Below are positions 56,502 to 64,000 of a stretch of 64,000 nt of DNA, piece after piece. Below the pieces are notes generated by a model. The model was given only the letters and a program-made list of their open reading frames with translations, ran no database searches and was not told where the DNA came from. The translations under genes and the position numbers were made by a program. The stretch's first letter is position 1. Each line of letters begins with the position of its first letter. Origin of the DNA: Eutrigla gurnardus (lineage: Eukaryota; Chordata; Actinopteri; Perciformes; Triglidae); contig OY741284.1 in NCBI GenBank assembly GCA_963514095.1, forward strand, positions 11,838,835 through 11,902,834. Direction: 5' to 3'.

Positions 56502-58674
56502 AATGCACACTTTATCTTTGTTTCTTCTCTCTCTTCTGAACATCACTCTCAGTTTTACTCTCAGTTCATTGGTGTTTGTTGTTTTATCCGGCAGCTCCCT
56601 CTAGTGGTAAGATGTTGTTAATGAACAAAAATGATATAAAAGATGGACATTCAATGTTTCTGTTACAAAATAATTATTTTAGTATACAAAATACATTTAA
56701 TACATATTTTCTCTCCTATTGAGGGACGTTTTTGTTAGTTTTTCAAAAAGCAAGTAATTTGAAAATTTAATGAGAAACAAGTTGATGGAATAGGGTACAA
56801 AAAACAACAAAACATATGTATTGAGTTGAATAAAAAAGAGTGTAACAGACAGAGAATGGATAAAAAAAATGCCAGATAGCCCTTAGTGTCCCAGGAGGAA
56901 AACTTGTTTTCACTATCTGAAACCTGCTCACGTCTCACAATACAAACGTACAAATAAATAAAACAAATATGGCGGACAACAAATTCAGTAGAAAAACATC
57001 CACTAAAAAGGGTCTTTGTATGAATAAACTAATGTGTCATCGCCCAGACTGGCCCATTTTTTTTTTTTTTAACCTTTTTATATGGAAGGACAAATACATA
57101 ATAAAATTGTCTTCATCCTCAACAGTTAAGGGTCACCAGGTTGACAACTGTTCCAGTTACAGTGGAGCAAAAAACTGATCTCAGACCAGCCTTCCACTAC
57201 CCGCTCCTAATGCACCATGGGCCACAGCTGTGAGGGAGAAATACCCTTAAACACACACACAAGAGCAAGTGATGCATCATTAAGTGTATCAAGGGCAGCA
57301 AATGACTGAGAAAGACAGTGATGATGAGGTTCATTCTGAAAGGGCTTAAAACATAATTAGGAGATACAGTCTCTTCAAATTATTAACACTCTTGAACAAA
57401 TCTGTGGCCCAAGTTGCTTTGCGTTGCATCAGTGTGCTGGACAGAGTTTCTCTCTTTTGGTGCTATTTGCCGACAGACATTGTTAATTGCGAGGCAGAAA
57501 AACACCACAGGACACGTGGAATGAGATTATGCAATATCTGGACGATAGTTTCATCATAGGTTAAAGTGAAAATTACAGAAGTAAATATTTATAGAAGTGT
57601 CTATCGTGCATTGGACCACCGACACTTCCTTGTTTTGTACATTGTTGACTAATTAACAGACCAGTGCTTGCAAACTCTTGCAGCTATTTTCAAAATTCTT
57701 CAAAAATGTCCATAATGGGGATCGAGCTGATGTGAAGGGAGACCTCCGTATGGGGGCTACAAAGGCTAGAAATTCAGTGTTAATTGAATTCAAGTCGTTA
57801 GTAGTGATTTTCGCTTCTACATATCCTTTTGCTCATAATATTTAACCATTAGTGATTTTGTTTCCTTCCATACTTTTGCAATGGCTGCACCAGTTTTTTA
57901 TTTTACCTGTAACACACCACAGGAAGTGATTACAAACCAGGGAATATGTTAAGTGTGTGTGTGTGTGTGTGTATGTGTGTGTGTGTGTGTGGGTGTGTGT
58001 GTGTGTGTGGGTGGTCGTGAGCGTTCATAGCATTAATACGAGCGCCTTAAGCCCCACTATGCCTTTCACCCTTTCACATGTGTGTGTTTTTGTGCTTCCT
58101 GGCTCGTGCATTAACTGTCTTTGTCAGCCTCCTCAGCGTGTTTCCTCCAAAGAAGAGCAGTGATGCGTATGCAGCTACGTTCCTCCCCTCTGCTTTCACT
58201 CCCTCCCTCTCTCTTACTCCCTTTCTTTTCTCTTTTTGTGCCTTTTATATCTACCACCACACTCCCCCTTTGCTTTCTGTCCCCCTTTGCTCTCACTTCA
58301 TTTGTCTAGTGAGCTGTGATGTGTTAACAACACCCAGACAGATCGGATTTTTGTTGCTTGTAGCTCAGCAAATTAGCAAACTTTTGAGAAGTTTTTGATC
58401 ATTTGGGGACTTTTGAGAATAGAAATGTAGTGTAGATATTCCATCTTCTTGTAGGTTGGTTTAATGAGGACCTTTTTTTTTTTTATTCGCGACCCTTTTA
58501 GATTTGAACCAATTCATTGAATTAGCATCACGTGAGGCTGTCAGATTCGATCATTCACTCACATTTGAGGTTGTGTAAGCTCAGTTGGCTGCGTTCCTCA
58601 CAGCTGGAAGGATGTGGGATGGACGGATCGACCCGAGGAGGCTGAAAGCCAACGCCGCTGCCAGGGGAAAACAC

Positions 58675-59100
58675 CTCGTTCCCACCTTCCCCTCCATTCC
58701 CATCTCTCCATCTTTTCCAGCTTCTCCCTCCATCCCTATTCCACCTCCTTTCCACGTATCTCCCCCCTTTCAGCCCTCTCCCCCTTTCTCCCCCTCACGC
58801 CGTCACCAACTGTGTTCCTCTCCCTCCTTCCCCGTGCCCTCTCCTCGTTCCCAACGCCACTTCTTCCATCCCGTCGTCCTCCCCTCCACCTGTCCTCCCC
58901 ACTATCCGTCGTTCGTCGTCGCCTCCTCGGTCCATCCTTCCCTCCAGCACTCGCCCTCCTTCCCTGCTCCCGCTTCACGGCCTACACCCGCCATTCAGCC
59001 CTCCTTCCATCCCCCTCCGTCAGTCCCCGTCGCCTTCTGTCCCGGCCCTCCACCATGTCCTCCCTCGCTCCATCCCTCTGTGTGTCCCCCGCTGGAGTCT
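58675..59100 (+). other. Long pyrimidine-rich tract before an ERC1 exon
   Basis: About 425 bp of C/T-rich sequence (repeated TCC, CCT and CCAT words) ends near the acceptor at 59130. Such tracts contain few stop codons, which explains the long Pro/Ser-rich open frame through it. Possible H-DNA former. Confidence 0.8.
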
Positions 59101-59130
59101 GCTGACCATCGCGGTGTTTGTGTCTCTCAG

Positions 59131-59205
59131 GAGCTGCACAGGAGATACGAAGCAGCTCCAGAATCAACAAAGACCAAGGCCTTGCAGACCGTCATCGAAA
59201 TGAAG
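59131..59205 (+). CDS. erc1: ERC1 coding exon 6
   Basis: 25 residues, ELHRRYEAAPESTKTKALQT and VIEMK, conserved in ELKS proteins. Phase 0 on both sides. The acceptor is TCTCTCAG, ending 59130. The donor is GTAAAC at 59206. Confidence 0.93.
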
Positions 59206-59847
59206 GTAAACATGGAAGTCTGCTTGTTGTGTAATTATCTTTCTTGCCTGTTGTCATGAATATGTTCATATGGTGCATGTTTACTTGCATTCATCACTTA
59301 ATTGTGTAGATGAATGGCCTTTTATGTCCAGCTTCAGTCAGTCTGTTGAAAACACAAACTATATTTACTACATCCCACAAACTCAAACTGCTCCCTCTTG
59401 TGAAGGCACAGATTTTTAAACCTGCAACAATGTACAGTATTAATTTAAGTATACAAAATTAAATGAATCCTAAATGTTTCCAGTAATAGAGATGAGATGG
59501 GACAAATCTGGCAAAAATTAAAATGATTGAAGGGTGAATAATTCAGACAATCAGTACAGTTATTGCTTATTGACAGCTATACCAGAAAATATCCACATAA
59601 ATGCAGGTCCATTTTTGATATAATGTAGATGAAGGCTATACATTCTCAGTAATGGACTTCAACAACATGTATTTACATCCCACTCCTCGAGTTCTCTATC
59701 TGATGTTACCTCTCATTTGGACTTTTCCAGCTCCGTTCATCTGTCAGAAATACCAAAAGAACATATTTTATTATTTGATTATATTTATGGCCCATGTATA
59801 GTAGATCACACCTGGTGTTTTCCTTGAACATGAGCTTGTCCTGGCAG

Positions 59848-60003
59848 GATGCGAAGATCAGCTCAATGGAGCGTGGCATGAGAGAGCTGGAGGAGGAGGT
59901 GAACATGCTCAAGTCCAACGGGGCTCTGAGCTGCGAGGAGAGGGAGGAGGAGATCAAACAGATGGAGGTCTACAGATCCCACTCCAAGTTCATGAAGAAC
60001 AAG
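59848..60003 (+). CDS. erc1: ERC1 coding exon 7
   Basis: 52 residues: DAKISSMERGMRELEEEVNM, LKSNGALSCEEREEEIKQME and VYRSHSKFMKNK, strongly conserved coiled coil. The acceptor CTGGCAG ends at 59847 and the donor GTGACA starts at 60004. Confidence 0.95.
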
Positions 60004-60867
60004 GTGACAGATTCACACTCACGCACTTTTTCTTCTTTCCATATTTGGAAAGATTGACGAATTTTGCTTGCTGGGAAATAAATCGACTTATCTTCACTTG
60101 ACGGATACAGTGTCAGGAAGAGAAAGGGTTTCTACGCTCATTAAAAACAAACCAGCACTTCTGTCATGTAGGGAGAGGAGACGAGTTGGGAATTCAGTCG
60201 AGGTTTTTTCTTGTGCTTGTTTGGGATGAAATGTGTTGGTTTTTTATTCTCTGGGGTTTTTGTGGAAGGAAGTAATTTACAGCTCTTCTTAAGAGCAATA
60301 CATGAATTGCTTTACATATGTTTTTTTTTTTTTAGAAAAACAGAGCAGCATGTTTGTAGTTTTAAAACGTAGTTAAGAAACCTCCATGTGATTTGTTTGT
60401 GAAGAGAATGTGAACGGAGATAACTACTTGTTGTCTCACGTAAGGACTTACCACTGAGAAACTATATGGGGAAGCTATAGAAACAGTTAAGAGGAGTATA
60501 TTCTGATATAAACTACATTATCAATATCAATAATTTTTGGGTAAGGACATTTTTTTCTTCTTCTTTTGAAGTTTTAATTGAAAACCTAAGACAGTCAAGA
60601 CATGAATGTCCTCCATGATTATTCCCAGCATTATTTACCTTTCTTTCCAGGTGCATATCAATTAAAAGCCTGTATTATGTATGAGAACCAAGAGTGTGTA
60701 ACGTTTATGGTCATTTCACTCACAATGTTTGACACACACACACTCATTATGCACAGTAGGTGGATGTCATGCATTATTTCAGCACGTGAGGCGTTTTGAG
60801 GTTTGTCGGTCTGTGAATGTGGCGGCTGATTTGTTGTGGTCACGGTGACGCCCTCCTCTCCTGCCAG

Positions 60868-60960
60868 GTTGAGCAGCTGAAGGAAGAGCTAACTCACAGC
60901 CAATCAGAGAAGGAGGAGCTAAGGCAACGAGCCAATGAGCTCCAGCAGGAGGTGTCCGCA
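60868..60960 (+). CDS. erc1: ERC1 coding exon 8
   Basis: 31 residues, VEQLKEELTHSQSEKEELRQ then RANELQQEVSA, a more variable coiled-coil segment. The acceptor CTGCCAG ends at 60867 and the donor GTAAGA starts at 60961. Phase 0. Confidence 0.92.
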
Positions 60961-61574
60961 GTAAGAGACACGCCTCTGTGTCCGTTTGCTCTCCTCTTTC
61001 TTGTCACTTCCGAATCTCTCGCTCCTTCTGACTCCCAGGTCGACTGGTTAACGGCTGCTGCTTGAGTAGATTCTCAGTAGAATCCCAGTAGATCCACTGT
61101 GTGTTCAGACTCTTCTTCTATCTCTGTGTATGCCATTCATATGAACAGGTTTCCTTCTGCCTGGTCACAGTAATAGTTGTTGTCTGAACTGAACTATAAC
61201 GGACTGAGAATCCAGCTGTGCTGCAGAATGCATATCTAACCCGCTTCACCTTCTTCTTGCATGAGGTTTCACTGGTTTGGATTGGTTTGCCGAGGTTTTT
61301 ATATGACTAATTTTCCTCTGTGGTTTGGGCTCGTTCTTTTCATGTGTCATGTTAAATTCACTCACATTGAAGAAAAAAAAATTAAAACAGTTAAATGTAA
61401 CAGTAGAACTATTGTTTGCTTTCTCCATTGAGAAATTAGGAACAGACACGTGTAAATGATAATTGATCAAACTCACATAATGCTCCTGAACATAAACACT
61501 GGAGCCCTTGTACCCACAATACACTTTACACACAGCTTATTATAGCTGCTCTCTTTAAAGAACTATCAGTATGT

Positions 61575-61620
61575 GCCCTTGAGCAAGGCACCGAAACTCC
61601 GCTCAGTGACCATTACGTTG
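61575..61620. repeat. Possible SINE relic
   Basis: GCCCTTGAGCAAGGCACC is a word common in the body of fish tRNA-derived SINEs (compare CCCTGAGCAAGACACC at 19670-19685). No head or tail is recognisable. Confidence 0.3.
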
Positions 61621-61799
61621 GTCTTCTACAATGGAGTCACAAGTAATGGCTAAAACCTTAACACACACCTTAGAAGCTTGTTGTGGATTTAAACACATTT
61701 TATTGACAGGTGACCACCTCTCTCTCTCCAGTTCACACTCTAACTAGGTCTCTCTTCTCTTTCTCTCTCTCTCTTCATGTAAATGCGTGTGTTACTCAG

Positions 61800-61967
61800 A
61801 TCGAACAGGCAAAGCAGGATCTGGGTCGTAAGGACAGCGAGCTGTTGGGTTTCAGGACCAAACTGGAAACTCTGAACAATCAGTTTTCTGACAGTAAACA
61901 ACACGTGGACGTACTCAAGGAGTCGCTGACTGCCAAGGAACAGAGGGCCGCCATACTGCAGACCGAG
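61800..61967 (+). CDS. erc1: ERC1 coding exon 9
   Basis: 56 residues from IEQAKQDLGRKDSELLGFRT through LETLNNQFSDSKQHVDVLKE to SLTAKEQRAAILQTE, conserved. The acceptor TACTCAG ends at 61799 and the donor GTACAG starts at 61968. The following intron is only 105 bp. Phase 0. Confidence 0.95.
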
Positions 61968-62072
61968 GTACAGTTACTCTTCTGCTGCTACTTGTTGCTG
62001 TATGCACCGGTGCTGTTAGAAATTACCACAAGAAAATGCATCATCGTTTATTTTGAATTCTGCGTGCCACAG

Positions 62073-62240
62073 GTGGATGCGCTGCGTCTCCGTCTAGAGG
62101 AAAAGGAATCTCTCCTCGCTAAAAAGAGTCAGCAGATATCAGAGGTGAACGAGGAGAAAAGCACTCAGCATGGAGAGATCGCCGACCTCAAAGACATGCT
62201 GGACGTCAAGGAACGCAAAGTTATAGTGCTGCAGAAAAAG
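62073..62240 (+). CDS. erc1: ERC1 coding exon 10, last one in the window
   Basis: 56 residues: VDALRLRLEEKESLLAKKSQ, then QISEVNEEKSTQHGEIADL and KDMLDVKERKVIVLQKK. The acceptor TGCCACAG ends at 62072 and the donor GTATGA starts at 62241. The ten exons together encode about 606 residues, roughly the first half of an ERC1 protein. The remaining coiled coil and the C-terminal PDZ-binding part lie beyond the window. Confidence 0.95.
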
Positions 62241-62799
62241 GTATGAAAACGCTACGTGTTCTCTGAGTATTAAATCAGAGTATTTGGTGTCACAATGCAA
62301 AACCTCTGTGATCCTGTTCAGTGTTTGGAGCTAAGCAGTCATTGCTGGGTTGTTGTAGCAAAGCATGTGTTAGATTTAACCATGTAAGCAATGTGATGCG
62401 TTAATTGAACAAGCTATAAGGAAAATCAGACGAAATATAAATCAGTAGAAAGTGGCTAAAATCACTTTTATTTGTATGAAATGTAGGTGTTTTGTGGGAA
62501 ATTATGCAATTCACTCTTTCACTGAAATCTGGATGTACAGAATATCGTTGTAATGCGATATTACAACCACTAGATGGGGCTGCAAGACAGTGTGTTGTTA
62601 GTATGTAGTAGACAGACAGGTGAGCAGGAAGACAGAATGACACACAGACGGGCAGCTTTACAAATAGTCAGAGTTACAGGTGCTTTCTCTTTATTTTTTA
62701 GCCACTTGTTAATCTGTGTTTGTGCATGCGTCTCTATGGCAACGCTTTCAATTGGATGGGTGGTCAGGACAGGAGTGACCCCTCTGTTTTTTTCTGTCT

Positions 62800-62870
<71 letters not shown>

Positions 62871-64000
62871 CTTGGATGGATCATTCAGATGGTAACATCC
62901 AAAAAATTAAGCGTAAAAATGACAGAAATCCAGTAGAACAGCTGATTTCTCTCATTACAAGCATTTGCCACAAAAAAAGAAATCCCCCCCTCCTTTCAGT
63001 TGTCACTTGGCAGGAAAAATGGGGAGTTAGAGCAGATAATTGATAAAGACAATCAAGCAGACAGACATAAAGCAGGACAGGGAGGGGGAGGAGAGAGACA
63101 GCGTGCGTTTGAAATCAGACGCATACTAATGAGTTCCTCCTGTTCAATAAATGATGACCTCTGCTGTCTCCAAATAGAATACAGTTCAGCGTCTGAGAGG
63201 GAGACAGAGATGCCGCCGGCTGCTCCTTCATCTAATCTGTGCCTATGATTTCATAATTTACTCTCCTTTTTACATGTGGAAAAAACTAAATATATACCTC
63301 TTCTCCACTTTGTCTTGTCCTTTTTTTTTTTCACCTGTCATTATATGTTAGTCATGAAGGAAATTACCGTGAGTGCGTAGAATGAATTCCTCTGATCTCC
63401 CATCGTCCTTCTCTCTTTGTGGTTAAATGTAATTTATTGTGAGGAACATCGTGACATAGATGAAGGGAAACGTCACCCGGTTGTTGTCTTGTAAATACAG
63501 TCACGGTTATTATCACACATGATTTTGGGACAAAAATAGGACAAGATGGGTGACGTGTGTGTGTGTGTGTGTGGTGGGTGTTTAAATACTGTATGTGCGT
63601 GTGTTCGTGTGCCTGCCAAGCATCCAGCAGTTGTCAGTTTCAGGAAGTGCAGACGGGATCAAAGAGTCTCTCTGCCTCTCAATGTCAAGTGTGTGTGTGT
63701 GTGTGAACGCGAGAGAGGAGGAGGTATCAGTCAAGCTGTCAGGTGAACAGTTGATTAATGAGGTGCTGGAAGTGTTTTACTGTATGAACACACACACACC
63801 AGCGATCTCTGGTACTGTAAATGTGTGCGCCTCACCTGCAGTGCAGTCAAAGGTTGCATGCCAATCTGACTTTCTGGGTTTTTTTTGGTGACGGGTTGTC
63901 AGTCTCTTGACATCCTTTCTTTCTCTGCCACAGCAAAAGAACGAGACGCAGAAAGAGAGGGAGAGCGGAGCTTTTTTAATTTGTAATTTTAACACCCAAG
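62241..64000 (+). other. erc1 intron running off the window
   Basis: No ERC1 exon or other gene was recognised. A (CA)n tract lies at 62801-62869, and short (GT)n runs at 63556-63572 and near 63690. Confidence 0.7.

Overview
The window is nuclear DNA of a ray-finned (teleost) fish. The signs are spliced vertebrate genes with GT-AG introns, very many (CA)n/(GT)n microsatellites, an L2-type LINE, a tRNA-derived SINE with an L2-like tail, and a tandem array of bloodthirsty-like TRIM genes, a family expanded in fish. All recognised genes lie on the + strand.

Layout. (1) 1-6779: non-coding flank with weak promoter-like signals. (2) 6780-9692: the 3' part of a ninjurin gene, best matching ninj2. 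Two constitutive exons are followed by four tandem terminal exons, all entered in the same splice phase and each with its own stop. Each would supply a different second transmembrane helix and C-terminal tail. A (GT)n tract abuts every one of the four acceptors. (3) About 9,950-31,723: a tandem array of four TRIM E3-ligase genes (RING, B-boxes, coiled coil, PRY-SPRY). Each coding region is a single exon behind a short non-coding exon. Gene 1 has a diverged SPRY on a near-identical N-terminal half. Gene 4 carries an in-frame 453-bp duplication giving two SPRY modules. Genes 3 and 4 share a hAT-like insertion and a long foldback insertion, both absent from gene 2. In gene 3 the foldback is split by a 5.9-kb dead L2 LINE, which itself holds a SINE in ORF1 and a candidate solo LTR in ORF2. 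(4) 31,724-33,650: decayed spacer with a mariner-like MITE and a remnant of a further TRIM unit. (5) About 33,690-62,240: the 5' half of erc1 (ELKS/CAST), from a CpG-rich first exon through ten coding exons encoding about 606 residues. The gene runs off the right edge.

ninj2 and erc1 also lie close together on human chromosome 12p13.33, so the frame of the window is old synteny and the TRIM array is probably a fish-specific insertion into it. The TRIM genes are probably innate-immune ubiquitin ligases. Ninjurins are membrane proteins of cell adhesion and lytic membrane rupture. ERC1 is a scaffold for vesicle docking and cortical sites. No direct cooperation between the three loci is implied.

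The most interesting points are the four-way ninj2 terminal-exon cassette with its UG/CA tracts, the dual-SPRY TRIM, the abrupt homology block in TRIM gene 1, and the nested, datable transposons. No homology search was possible. Family calls rest on recognised motifs and splice-phase consistency.
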